NCBI RefSeq assembly: GCF_030657435.1
Contig: NZ_JAUTWS010000013.1
Span: 62,001 to 126,000, forward strand
DNA: 64,000 bases
Source of the DNA: Paracraurococcus lichenis
GTDB lineage: Bacteria; Pseudomonadota; Alphaproteobacteria; Acetobacterales; Acetobacteraceae
Direction: 5' to 3'
The notes beneath the pieces were generated by a model that had not been told where the DNA came from, did no database searches, and saw only the letters and a list, made by a program, of their open reading frames with translations. The stretch's first letter is position 1. Each line of letters opens with the position of its first letter. The translations under genes and the position numbers were made by a program. Of this stretch, positions 25,013 through 33,489 are shown piece by piece.

Positions 25013-25860
25013 TGCGCCCCTCCCTCCCGCGACGCGGGCTGCTGGCCGCGGCGGCGGCCCTGGCGGCGCCGCGCGTGCTGGCGCGGCCGCTGGACGAGGC
25101 GCGCGACAGCGGCTGGCTGCGCATCGCGCTCTACGAGGACTACGCGCCCTTCTCCGCGGTCGAGGCGGGCGTGCCGCGGGGCATCGACGCCGATCTCGGC
25201 ACCCGCATCGCGCAGGAGCTTGGCCTCGCGCCGCGCTGGCTCACGCGGCAGGCGGGCGAGTCGGTGGACGACGACCTGCGGCTCAATGTCTGGCGCGGCG
25301 ACCTCACCGGCTCGGGCACCGCCGACCTGATGCTGCATGTCCCGCTGGACCGCGAGCTGGCGCGGCGCAACGACCAGGTCGCCATCTTCGGCGGCTATCT
25401 CCGGCACCAGCTCGCCCTCGCCTATGAGGAGGCGCGGACCGGGCCGGAGCCGGGCTTCGAGGTGTTCGAGCGCCTGCCGATCGGCGTCGAGACGGACACC
25501 AATTCCGACTTCTACCTGCTCTCGGCCCAGGGCGGCCGGGTGCGCGCGAATGTCCGCCACTACCTGCCCTTCGAGGCCGCGATGGAGGCGCTGCGCGGCG
25601 GCGAGGTCGCGGCGGTCATGGCGCAGCGCGGCCAGCTCGAGGGGCATCTGCGCGCGCCGGGCGACGACCGCTTCCGGCTGATGGTGCCGCGCCTGCCCGC
25701 GGTCTTCGGCCGCGAATGGACGGTGGGCGCGGCGGTGAAGGCGGACAGCCGTGACCTCGGCTACGCCATCGGCGACGTCCTCGACGCGCTGCGCGAGAGC
25801 GGCGAGATCGCCGCCATCTGCCGGCGGCACGGCGTCACCTGGCTGGCGCCGCAGGGATGA
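25012..25860 (+). CDS. xoxJ: quinoprotein-associated periplasmic binding protein XoxJ
   Basis: This 282-aa periplasmic protein has a signal peptide with RR (RRGLLAAAAALAAPRVLA). It has the extracellular solute-binding family 3 fold: LRIALYEDYAPFSAVEAGVPRGIDADL at the mature start and IGVETDTNSDFYLLS mid-protein. This subtype (MoxJ/XoxJ) is found next to methanol dehydrogenases and is thought to help mature or activate the enzyme rather than import a nutrient. Coupled to xoxG by an overlapping stop/start. A 119-bp gap precedes xoxF. Confidence 0.84.
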   Translation: MRPSLPRRGLLAAAAALAAPRVLARPLDEARDSGWLRIALYEDYAPFSAVEAGVPRGIDADLGTRIAQELGLAPRWLTRQAGESVDDDLRLNVWRGDLTGSGTADLMLHVPLDRELARRNDQVAIFGGYLRHQLALAYEEARTGPEPGFEVFERLPIGVETDTNSDFYLLSAQGGRVRANVRHYLPFEAAMEALRGGEVAAVMAQRGQLEGHLRAPGDDRFRLMVPRLPAVFGREWTVGAAVKADSRDLGYAIGDVLDALRESGEIAAICRRHGVTWLAPQG

Positions 25861-25979
25861 TGCCGGCTCGTACTATTTGGCTATCGGCGGTGCGGATGGC
25901 GCCTCGCTAGGGTGCCGGCGATGCCAGGGGAAGCGGCGCGCCATGGCGCGCCCGGACACCGGGTGCAAGGAGGAATGGG

Positions 25980-27773
25980 ATGAAGCGGTCCAGTGTGCCG
26001 ATGGTCATCGGCGCCTTCGCGTTGTCGGCGCTGCTGCAGGCGGCGCCGGCGGGCGCGGCCGGCGTCACGGCGGAGGACATCCTCAACGACGCGGCGACGA
26101 CCAAGGACGTCGTCACCAATGGCCTCGGCCCGCAGGGCCAGCGCTTCAGCCCGCTGGAGGCCATCAACCGCACCAATGTGCGGGAGATGGTGCCGGCCTG
26201 GGCCTTCTCCTTCGGCGGCGAGAAGCAGCGCGGGCAGGAGAGCCAGCCGCTGGTGCGCGACGGCGTCATGTACGTCACCGCCTCCTATTCCCGGCTCTAT
26301 GCGCTGGACGTGAAGACCGGCGCCAAGCTCTGGGAATACAATGCCCGCCTGCCGGAAGGCATCCTCCCCTGCTGCGACGTGGTGAACCGCGGCGCCGCGC
26401 TGTTCGGCGAGAAGGTCTATTTCGCCACGCTGGATGCCAAGCTGGTGGCGCTGAACGCGCAGACCGGCCGCGTCGTCTGGACCAAGACCATCGACGACTA
26501 CCGCGCCGGCTTCTCCAACACCGCCGCGCCGCTGGTGGTGCCGACGAAGACCCGCGGGGCGCTGATCGTCACCGGCGTCTCGGGCGGCGAGTTCGGCATC
26601 GTCGGCCGCGTCGAGGCGCGCAATGCCGAGACCGGCGACCTCGTCTGGATGCGCCCGACGATCGAGGGGCATATGGGCATGCTGGACGGCAAGCCCTCCA
26701 CCATGACCGGCACGAAGAACGCGTCCTGGCCGGGCGACATGTGGCAGCAGGGCGGCGGCGCCACCTGGCTCGGCGGGACCTATGATCCCGACACGCACCG
26801 CATCTTCTTCGGCACCGGCAACCCGGCGCCCTGGAACAGCCACCTGCGGCCGGGCGACAACCTCTATACCTCCTCGCGCCTCGCCATCGATCCCGAGACG
26901 GGCGAGATCAACTGGCATTTCCAGACCACGCCGAACGACGGCTGGGACTTCGACGGCGTGAACGAGCTGGTCGCCTTCGACCTGCGCAAGGACGGCCAGG
27001 TGGTGAAGGCGGCGGCGACGGCCGACCGCAACGGCTTCTTCTACGTCCTGAACCGCGAGAACGGCCGCTTCATCGCCGGCCTGCCCTTCGTGCGCGACAT
27101 CACCTGGGCCAGCGGCCTCGACGCCAATGGCCGCCCCGTCTTCAACCCGGCCAACCGCCCGGGCAACCCGGCCAGCGCCGCGGCGCCGGCCGGCGGCGGC
27201 GTGCCGAAGGGCCAGTCGGTCTTCGCGGTGCCGAGCTTCCTCGGCGGCAAGAACTGGATGCCGATGGCCTATAGCCGGGAGACCGGCTTCTTCTACGTCC
27301 CCTCCAACGAGTGGGGCATGGACATCTGGAACGAGCCCATCGCCTACAAGCGCGGCGCGGCCTACCTCGGCGCCGGCTTCACCATCAGGCCGCTCTTCGA
27401 CCATATCGGCTCGCTGAAGGCGATCGACCCGGCCAGCGGCAAGGTGGTGTGGGAGTACAAGAACAAGGCGCCGCTCTGGGGCGGCGTGCTGACCACCGCC
27501 GGCGGCCTCGTCTTCACCGGCACGCCGGAAGGCTTCCTCAAGGCCTTCGACTCCAGGACCGGCGAGGAGCTGTGGTCCTTCCAGACCGGCTCGGGCGTCG
27601 TCGGCTCCCCCATCACCTGGGAGCAGGATGGCGAGCAGATGGTCAGCGTGGTGTCCGGCTGGGGCGGCGCCGTGCCGCTCTGGGGCGGCGAGGTGGCGAA
27701 GACCGTCGCGCATCTCAGCCAGGGCGGCATGGTCTGGACCTTCCGGATCCCCCGCCGGGTGGCGGCCCGCTGA
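25980..27773 (+). CDS. xoxF: lanthanide-type PQQ methanol/alcohol dehydrogenase
   Basis: This 597-aa periplasmic quinoprotein (signal peptide 1-26, cleaved after AGA) is an eight-bladed propeller that oxidises methanol or other primary alcohols. Vicinal Cys131-Cys132 ([12 protein letters not shown]) form the disulphide over PQQ. Metal ligands can be read as Glu204 (GGEFG), Asn281 (GTGNP), catalytic Asp323 and Asp325 in WDFDGVNE. The second Asp of D-x-D is the mark of lanthanide enzymes; calcium MxaF has Ala there. No MxaI small subunit is nearby, as expected for XoxF. AAGGAGG lies 6 nt before the ATG. A long hairpin follows the stop. Confidence 0.93.
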   Translation: MKRSSVPMVIGAFALSALLQAAPAGAAGVTAEDILNDAATTKDVVTNGLGPQGQRFSPLEAINRTNVREMVPAWAFSFGGEKQRGQESQPLVRDGVMYVTASYSRLYALDVKTGAKLWEYNARLPEGILPCCDVVNRGAALFGEKVYFATLDAKLVALNAQTGRVVWTKTIDDYRAGFSNTAAPLVVPTKTRGALIVTGVSGGEFGIVGRVEARNAETGDLVWMRPTIEGHMGMLDGKPSTMTGTKNASWPGDMWQQGGGATWLGGTYDPDTHRIFFGTGNPAPWNSHLRPGDNLYTSSRLAIDPETGEINWHFQTTPNDGWDFDGVNELVAFDLRKDGQVVKAAATADRNGFFYVLNRENGRFIAGLPFVRDITWASGLDANGRPVFNPANRPGNPASAAAPAGGGVPKGQSVFAVPSFLGGKNWMPMAYSRETGFFYVPSNEWGMDIWNEPIAYKRGAAYLGAGFTIRPLFDHIGSLKAIDPASGKVVWEYKNKAPLWGGVLTTAGGLVFTGTPEGFLKAFDSRTGEELWSFQTGSGVVGSPITWEQDGEQMVSVVSGWGGAVPLWGGEVAKTVAHLSQGGMVWTFRIPRRVAAR

Positions 27774-27797
27774 GCCAGGGAGTACAGGATGGGGTGG

Positions 27798-27848
27798 CGC
27801 CCCGCGCCGGCCGGCTTCCTGCGGGGGAGGCCGGCCTGGCGCGGGGCG
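27798..27848. terminator. long GC hairpin after xoxF
   Basis: Two stacked stems, an 11-bp outer one (27798-27808 with 27838-27848) and a 7-bp inner one (27809-27815 with 27830-27836), are separated by a single bulged T at 27837. The loop is 14 nt. It begins 25 nt after the xoxF stop and precedes the response-regulator gene. It may terminate xoxF mRNA or protect its 3' end while letting some readthrough pass. Confidence 0.6.
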
Positions 27849-27910
27849 ACCCGTCCGGGTCGCCGGGCGCCATGCCCACCACCGCGCTGCCACTCACGGG
27901 GTCCGCCGCC

Positions 27911-28579
27911 ATGGTCCAGATCCTGATCGTCGACGACCACCCGCTCTTCCGCGACGCGCTGCGCGGCGCCGTCGCCTCGGTGCTCGAGGGCGCCGAGGTG
28001 GAGGAGGCGGACGGGATCGATGCGGCCTGCCAGGCGCTGGAGCGGCAGCGCAACACCGACCTCATGCTGCTCGACCTCTCCATGCCGGGCGTCGCCGGCT
28101 TCGAGGGGCTGATCGCGCTGCGCAAGCGCTTCCCGCGCGTACCGGTCGCCATCGTCTCCGGCGTGGACGACCCGCTGGTGATGGAGGAGGCGATCCGGCT
28201 GGGCGCGGCCGGCTTCGTGCCGAAGACCATCGACAAGCCGCTGCTGACCCAGGCGCTGCAGACCATCCTGAACGGCGAGATCTACCTGCCGCCGACCACG
28301 CCGGTGCCCGCCAGGCGCGGGGGCCGGGAGGATGGGCTGGCCGCGCGCCTCGCCGAGTTGACGCCGCAGCAGCTTCGCGTGCTGCAGATGATCCGCCAGG
28401 GCCTGCTCAACAAGCAGATCGCGCATGAGTTGAAGATCGGCGAGACCACCGTGAAGGCGCATGTCTCCGAGGTGCTGCGCAAGCTGAAGGTGGTCAGCCG
28501 CACCCAGGCGGTGATCGAGACGGCGAAGCTGGACCTCGCCGCGCTGATCGCGCGGAGCAACCGGAGCGAGGGGAGCTAG
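27911..28579 (+). CDS. LuxR/NarL-type response regulator
   Basis: This 222-aa transcription regulator has an N-terminal receiver domain: acidic VDDHPLF, phospho-acceptor Asp in LMLLDLSMPG, and the switch Ser and Lys in IVSGVDD and VPKTI. A C-terminal LuxR helix-turn-helix follows (LTPQQLRVLQMI then ELKIGETTVKAHVSEVLRKL). This class includes the regulators of PQQ alcohol dehydrogenases in Pseudomonas (AgmR/PedR-like). ATG 27911 gives the canonical start; ATG 27872 would add 13 residues. Convergent with its likely partner kinase and sharing CTAG stop codons with it. Confidence 0.88.
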   Translation: MVQILIVDDHPLFRDALRGAVASVLEGAEVEEADGIDAACQALERQRNTDLMLLDLSMPGVAGFEGLIALRKRFPRVPVAIVSGVDDPLVMEEAIRLGAAGFVPKTIDKPLLTQALQTILNGEIYLPPTTPVPARRGGREDGLAARLAELTPQQLRVLQMIRQGLLNKQIAHELKIGETTVKAHVSEVLRKLKVVSRTQAVIETAKLDLAALIARSNRSEGS

Positions 28580-29964
28580 CCGCTCTCGGCCATGGCCGGG
28601 GCCGCCGAGAGCAGGTGCACCAGCAGGGCGCGCAGCGCGGCCGGGCGCACCGGCTTGCGCAGCATCTCGCAGCCCGCGGCGCGGGCGGCGGCGGCCACCG
28701 CCTCCGAATGGTCGGCGCTGACGACGATGGCCGGCAGCGCCGCGCGGAAGTCGCGCCGCAGCCGCGCGATCAGCGAGAGGCCATCCACGCCGTCGTCGAG
28801 GTGGTAGTCGGTGATGACGATGTCCGGCCGCCGCTCGAGCTGCGGCGCCAGGCGCTGCAGCTCGTCCCGGCTGCGCACGGGCAGCACGTGGCAGTCCCAG
28901 CGGTCGAGCAACTGGGTCATGGCCGTCAGCGTCGGCTCGTCGTTCTCGATCAGCACCAGCAGCGTGCCGGCGATGCCGCCCGGCGCGCGGCTGCCGGCAC
29001 GGTCCGGGCCCGGCTCGGGCGCCGCGGGCAGGCCGGCGGCGAGCGGCAGGCGCAGGCGGAAGACCGAGCCGACGCCGACCTTGGAGCGGAACTCCAACCC
29101 GTGGCCGAGCGTGCGCAATTGCCGCCGCACGATGGCGAGGCCGAGGCCGAGCGCGACATCCTCCTCCTCGGTCAGGGCGCCGCGGTGGAATTCCTCGAAG
29201 ATCAGCTCGTATTCGCGCTCCGGGATGCCGATGCCGGTATCGGCCACCTGGATGACGCAGTCCTCCCCCTGCCGGCGGACGCCGAGATGCACGCCGCCGC
29301 GGCGCGTGTAGCGCACCGCATTGGACAGCAGGTTCTGCAGGATGCGCTGCAGCATGACGGGGTCGCTGCGCACCGTCACCGGCGTTGGCCGCAGGCGCAG
29401 CCGCAGGCCCTTGCGCTCGGCCGCCGGGCGGAAGGTAGAGTCGAGCGCGGCGAGGCAGCCGTCGAGCGGGAACTCCTGCACGCTCGGCCGCACCAGGCCG
29501 GCATCGAGCTTGGAGATGTCGAGCAGCGCGCGGATCAGGTCCTCGATGGTCTGCAGCGACCGCTCGACCCGCACGGCGACGCGGCGCGCCTCCGCCTCCG
29601 CCTGCAGGTCCACCAGCGTCGACATGAAGAGCCGCGCGGCGTTCAGCGGCTGCAGCAGGTCGTGGCTGGCGGCCGCCAGGAAGCGCGTCTTCGACAGGTT
29701 GGCGCGCTCAGCCTCCTCCTTCGCCGCCGCCAGCGCGGCATTGGTGCGCTCCAGGCTGCGCAGCGCCTCGGTCAGTTCCTGGGTGCGGCTGCGGACCTGC
29801 GCCTCCAGGCCGATGGCGGTCTGGAACAGGGAGAAGGCGCTGCCCTGGCGGTCGATGGAGCGCTCCACGCGGTCGATCAGGACGGCGTTGATGCGCTCGA
29901 GCTTGGCGATGCGCTGCTCCAGCGCCTGGCGGCTCTCCTTCGGGCGGCCCTCGCGCACCGCCAT
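28576..29964 (-). CDS. hybrid sensor histidine kinase
   Basis: This 462-aa soluble kinase has a coiled-coil start (residues ~10-110) and a HisKA domain with AASHDLLQPLNAARLF (phospho-His). The HATPase has N-box LLSNAVRYT, G1 VADTGIGIP and G2 GLGLAIV. A C-terminal receiver domain carries VITDYHLDDG. It lacks membrane segments, so it senses in the cytoplasm or through a partner. Its ATG overlaps the stop of the FIST gene (ATGA), making FIST the probable sensory partner. The arrangement resembles NahK/ErcS-type kinases linked to alcohol oxidation. Confidence 0.87.
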   Translation of the reverse strand: MAVREGRPKESRQALEQRIAKLERINAVLIDRVERSIDRQGSAFSLFQTAIGLEAQVRSRTQELTEALRSLERTNAALAAAKEEAERANLSKTRFLAAASHDLLQPLNAARLFMSTLVDLQAEAEARRVAVRVERSLQTIEDLIRALLDISKLDAGLVRPSVQEFPLDGCLAALDSTFRPAAERKGLRLRLRPTPVTVRSDPVMLQRILQNLLSNAVRYTRRGGVHLGVRRQGEDCVIQVADTGIGIPEREYELIFEEFHRGALTEEEDVALGLGLAIVRRQLRTLGHGLEFRSKVGVGSVFRLRLPLAAGLPAAPEPGPDRAGSRAPGGIAGTLLVLIENDEPTLTAMTQLLDRWDCHVLPVRSRDELQRLAPQLERRPDIVITDYHLDDGVDGLSLIARLRRDFRAALPAIVVSADHSEAVAAAARAAGCEMLRKPVRPAALRALLVHLLSAAPAMAESG

Positions 29965-31115
29965 CACTGCGGCCTGGAACGGCCGATCGCCACGCCGGTG
30001 AAGGTCTGGTTCAGGTGCATGCCGCCGTATTGCTCGCCATAGGTGAAGAAGCCGGTCACGTTGTGGCGGCGGTAAAGCTCCTCCACCCGCGGCCGGATCC
30101 GCCGGCGCGTGGCGTCCAGGCGGCGCAGCACGCAATCGAAGCCGATGACCAGGTCCAGCCCGCCCAGCGCCCGGTCGATCCGGTCCAGTTCGGCCTCGGC
30201 CGAGCGGATCAGGTCGCGCGGCCGGGCGACGGTCAGCACCACGCCGTCGTCGATGGCGCAGAAGAAGGAGAGCGAGCCATCCGCATTCACCCGCTGAATG
30301 GAGCGGCAGTAGTAGTTGCCGCCGATCCGCACCACCACGGGGTGGGAGGCGAAGCGCATCGGCGTCAGGTCGCGGGTGCTGGCGCCGACGGCGGCGGCAT
30401 ATTCCTGCGCCGCCGGCTCGGCATTCAGCTCGTGCACGATGCGCAGTTCCGGATCGCACCGGGTGACCACCAGCTTGCGGTCGGTGGGCGAGAAATTGTC
30501 GTTGCGGAAGACCTCGACGGGATACTCGGTCTCGACCAGCACCAGCACCGCGGCGTCGCGCCAGGCCTGCCCGCCATGGAGCTGCGCGGTGCTGCCGAAG
30601 CTGAGGCCATCGCCGGCCGAGCCGCCGACCAGCGGGATGCCGTCCAGCGCCATGGCGACGGCGGAGACGCACATCTCCTCCTTGTAGGACATGCCGTCGA
30701 TGAAGATCAGGCCGAAGCGGTGGCCGGCGGCCTCGGGCCGGTCGCCGCAGCGGCGCTCGAGGCAGGTGCGCAGCCGGCGCGCCGCGGCCGCGCCGCTCTC
30801 GACCGTCAGGTTGCGGAGGTCGGGGATGACATCGGTCACCACGCGGAAGCCGGCGCGCGGCAGGGCGAGCGCGACCACGGTGTCGGCGGCGATGCCGTCC
30901 GGCGTGATCTCCCCCGCCGTGCTGCAGCCGGCGACCGGCAGGCCGGGAAAGGCCGCCGCCAGGCCCCGCGCCAGGGCATCGGCATCGATACAGGGGGCGA
31001 AGAACACCAGCAGTTGCGAGTACAGCGCGGGGTCGATGCGGCCGACGAGATCCGCCACGGCGCCTTCCGCCGTTCCGGCCGAGCTCCAGGCGGTCAGCAC
31101 GCCGGTGGCGTGCAT
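29964..31115 (-). CDS. FIST N-/C-domain sensory protein
   Basis: This 383-aa cytoplasmic protein has a FIST_N domain (FPGLPVAGCSTAGEITPDG near residue 55, GIPLVGGSAGDGLSFG near 170). A FIST_C domain follows, ending in VTGFFTYGEQYGGMHLNQTFTG. FIST domains are small-ligand sensors coupled to two-component and chemotaxis proteins. ATG 31115 was chosen because MHATGVLTAWSSAG is the family's start; TTG 31154 would add 13 residues and has GGGGA upstream. Translationally coupled to the kinase. The ligand could be an alcohol, aldehyde or amino acid. Confidence 0.87.
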   Translation of the reverse strand: MHATGVLTAWSSAGTAEGAVADLVGRIDPALYSQLLVFFAPCIDADALARGLAAAFPGLPVAGCSTAGEITPDGIAADTVVALALPRAGFRVVTDVIPDLRNLTVESGAAAARRLRTCLERRCGDRPEAAGHRFGLIFIDGMSYKEEMCVSAVAMALDGIPLVGGSAGDGLSFGSTAQLHGGQAWRDAAVLVLVETEYPVEVFRNDNFSPTDRKLVVTRCDPELRIVHELNAEPAAQEYAAAVGASTRDLTPMRFASHPVVVRIGGNYYCRSIQRVNADGSLSFFCAIDDGVVLTVARPRDLIRSAEAELDRIDRALGGLDLVIGFDCVLRRLDATRRRIRPRVEELYRRHNVTGFFTYGEQYGGMHLNQTFTGVAIGRSRPQ

Positions 31116-31328
31116 CCTGGCCTTGGTCCGCTCGTCCGGGCGAAGTCTGCGCAAAGCCGTTTCCCCGCCGGTTGTCGTTCCGGTTACATCCCTTGAAGCA
31201 TTATGCGGGACGGGGCGGGCCGCCGCAACGGAAGGCCGAGGCGGCGCGGCTGCCCCGCGCGGTTTCTACTACAGTCCTATTCCGCACCTGCCGCTTCACG
31301 GTGAAGCTGGCGGAAGCGGCGCCTGCCC

Positions 31329-31378
31329 AGGCATGCAAGGGGCCCATGCAGAGGGCCCATGCACAGGACCGATGCATG
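31329..31378. repeat. 13-bp tandem repeats, about four degenerate copies
   Basis: GGGCCCATGCA occurs exactly at 31340-31350 and 31353-31363. Diverged copies lie on each side (AGGCATGCA at 31329-31337; GGACCGATGCA at 31366-31376), all in 13-bp register. They lie in the 289-bp gap between the divergent FIST and NosR-like genes, 27 bp before the latter's start. They could be regulator half-sites or a simple minisatellite. Confidence 0.6.
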
Positions 31379-31404
31379 GGGCGCGCGGGGGGAACGCGAC
31401 GATC

Positions 31405-33489
31405 GTGCCGAGACTGCTGGCCCGCGGCCTGATCCTGCTCGTCCTCCTCCTGCCCCATGCTCCCCGCGCCGGCACCCTGGACCGGGCGGCGATGGAGCGG
31501 CTCTTCCCCGCGCCGCTGGTGGTAGGGGAGAAGGAGGCCTCGCCGCCGGTCTGGCCGATCTTCAGGACGGCGATGACCAGCCCGGAGCTGGTCGCCTATG
31601 CCTTCGAATCCGCCGATCTGGCGCCGATCCCGGGCTTCTCCGGCGTGCCGCCCAACCTGCTGGTCGCGCTCGGGCCGGATGGCAGCTATCTCGATGTCCG
31701 CGTCCTCTCGCATCACGAGCCGGTCTTCCTGGAGGGGCTGGGCGAGGAGCCGCTGCACCGCTTCGTCGCGCAATATGCCGGGCTCGGCCTGCGGCAATCG
31801 GTGAAGGTCGGCAGCGCCACGACCGGCGCCTCGCGCGGCGGCTCGGCCGCCGCCACGATCGACGGCGTCGCCAAGGCGACCGCCTCCGTCCGCATCATCA
31901 ATGAGAGCGTGCTGGCCGCCGCGCTGGCGGTGGCGCGCGCGAAGCTGGGCTTCGCGGCGGGGCGGGACCCGGGCCTGCGCGTCACGCCGCGCGAGGATGC
32001 CTTCGAGCCGCTGCCCTGGCCGGAACTGCTGCGCCGCGGCCTGGTGCGGCGCGTCGCGCCGAGCAATGCGGAGGTCGAGCGCGGCTTCGCCGGCACCAGC
32101 GTGGCCGGGATGGACGCGGCGGCGCTGGCGGCGCCCGAGGCGGCCTTCGCGGAGATCCACATCGCCTACCTGAACACGCCGGTGACGGGCCGCAACCTGC
32201 TGGGCGAGGCGGGGTGGCGCGCGCTGCAGCGCGACCTCGAGGGCGGGCACCATGCCATCCTGCTGCTCTCCTCCGGCCGCTGGGATGCGCTGGGCGAGGA
32301 TTTCGTCCGCGGCGCGGTGCCGGACCGCGTCGCGCTGATCCAGGATGGCCTCCCGATCGGGCTGCGCGACATCGGCCTGGAGCGGATCGCGCTGCCGCCG
32401 GGCGCGCCCGAGGGCCGCGCCACCATCCTGCGCATCGGCGCCCAGGCCGGGCTCGACCCCTCGCAGCCCTGGGCGCTGGAGTTGAAGGTGACGCGCGAGC
32501 GCGGGCAGATCTTCCCGGAGCGGGTGAGCCAGGTGCTGGCGGCAGCCTACGAGCCGCAGCCCGGCCTCTTCCTGCGGGAGGCGCCGGATGCGGCCGGCGG
32601 CTGGCGGGCGCTGGCCGCGGAGCGCGCGGCGGAGCTCGGCCTGCTGGCCGCGGCGCTGGCGCTGCTGCTGGTGGCGCTGGCCCGGCAGCGATGGCTGACC
32701 GCGAGCCCGCGCGGCTTCGCGCTGTTCCGCGCGGGGTTCCTGCTCTTCACCCTCGGCGTCATCGGCTGGCAGGCGCAGGCGCAGCTTTCCGTCGTGACCC
32801 TGGCCGGCCTGGTGCGCGCGGCGGCGGGCACCGGCGACCTCAGCTTCCTGCTCTACGACCCGGCCTCCTTGCTGCTCTGGGGCGTCACCCTGGCGACGCT
32901 GGTGGCCTGGGGCCGCGGCACCTTCTGCGGCTGGCTCTGCCCCTTCGGCGCGCTGCAGGAACTGGCGCGGCAGGCCGCGGCGCCGCTGCGGCTGCGGCAG
33001 GTCCGGGTGCCGCCGCGCTGGGATGCGCGGCTGCGCCGGGTGAAATACCTGGCACTCGCCCTGGTGCTGGGCAGCGCGCTGCTGCCCGCGCCCTGGGCCG
33101 AGGCGGCGGCGGAGCTGGAGCCCTTCAAGACCGCCATCACCCTCGGCTTCGACCGGTCCTGGCCCTTCGTGCTCTATGCCGGCGGCCTGGTCGTGGCGAA
33201 CCTCGTCCTGCACAAGGCCTTCTGCCGCTGGCTCTGCCCGCTCGGCGCCGCGCTGGTCCTCGGCGGGAGGCTGCGGGTGCCGGACTGGCTGGCGCGGCGA
33301 GAGGCCTGCGGCAGCCCCTGCCAGCTCTGCCGCGTGCGCTGCGACTACGGCGCCATCCGGCGCGACGGCGGCATCGACTACGACGCCTGCTTCCAGTGCA
33401 TGGACTGCGTGGTGATCCACAACGACCGGCGGCAATGCGTGCCGCTGGTGCTGGCCGACCGGCGCGCGGCGCGGGGGCGGGGAGCGTGA
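31405..33489 (+). CDS. NosR-like FMN-binding/4Fe-4S membrane protein
   Basis: This 694-aa protein has a signal-like first helix and a periplasmic FMN-binding domain (residues ~25-190) with the flavinylation-type sequence IDGVAKATAS. A second soluble region follows. The membrane part carries the paired motifs FCGWLCPFGALQEL and FCRWLCPLGAAL. A C-terminal cysteine-rich tail (CGSPCQLCRVRC, then CFQCMDC) is suited to 4Fe-4S clusters. This is the plan of NosR/NirI proteins that move electrons across the membrane. No nosZ is present; placement in the xox locus with ApbE suggests electron transfer linked to alcohol oxidation. GTG 31405 is the preferred start. Confidence 0.8.
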   Translation: MPRLLARGLILLVLLLPHAPRAGTLDRAAMERLFPAPLVVGEKEASPPVWPIFRTAMTSPELVAYAFESADLAPIPGFSGVPPNLLVALGPDGSYLDVRVLSHHEPVFLEGLGEEPLHRFVAQYAGLGLRQSVKVGSATTGASRGGSAAATIDGVAKATASVRIINESVLAAALAVARAKLGFAAGRDPGLRVTPREDAFEPLPWPELLRRGLVRRVAPSNAEVERGFAGTSVAGMDAAALAAPEAAFAEIHIAYLNTPVTGRNLLGEAGWRALQRDLEGGHHAILLLSSGRWDALGEDFVRGAVPDRVALIQDGLPIGLRDIGLERIALPPGAPEGRATILRIGAQAGLDPSQPWALELKVTRERGQIFPERVSQVLAAAYEPQPGLFLREAPDAAGGWRALAAERAAELGLLAAALALLLVALARQRWLTASPRGFALFRAGFLLFTLGVIGWQAQAQLSVVTLAGLVRAAAGTGDLSFLLYDPASLLLWGVTLATLVAWGRGTFCGWLCPFGALQELARQAAAPLRLRQVRVPPRWDARLRRVKYLALALVLGSALLPAPWAEAAAELEPFKTAITLGFDRSWPFVLYAGGLVVANLVLHKAFCRWLCPLGAALVLGGRLRVPDWLARREACGSPCQLCRVRCDYGAIRRDGGIDYDACFQCMDCVVIHNDRRQCVPLVLADRRAARGRGA

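Noticed and set aside
31405..33489. Nitrous oxide reduction operon based on the NosR-like protein
   Set aside because: No nosZ, nosD, nosF, nosY or nosL is in the window; the neighbours are apbE, pqqA and xox/lut genes.
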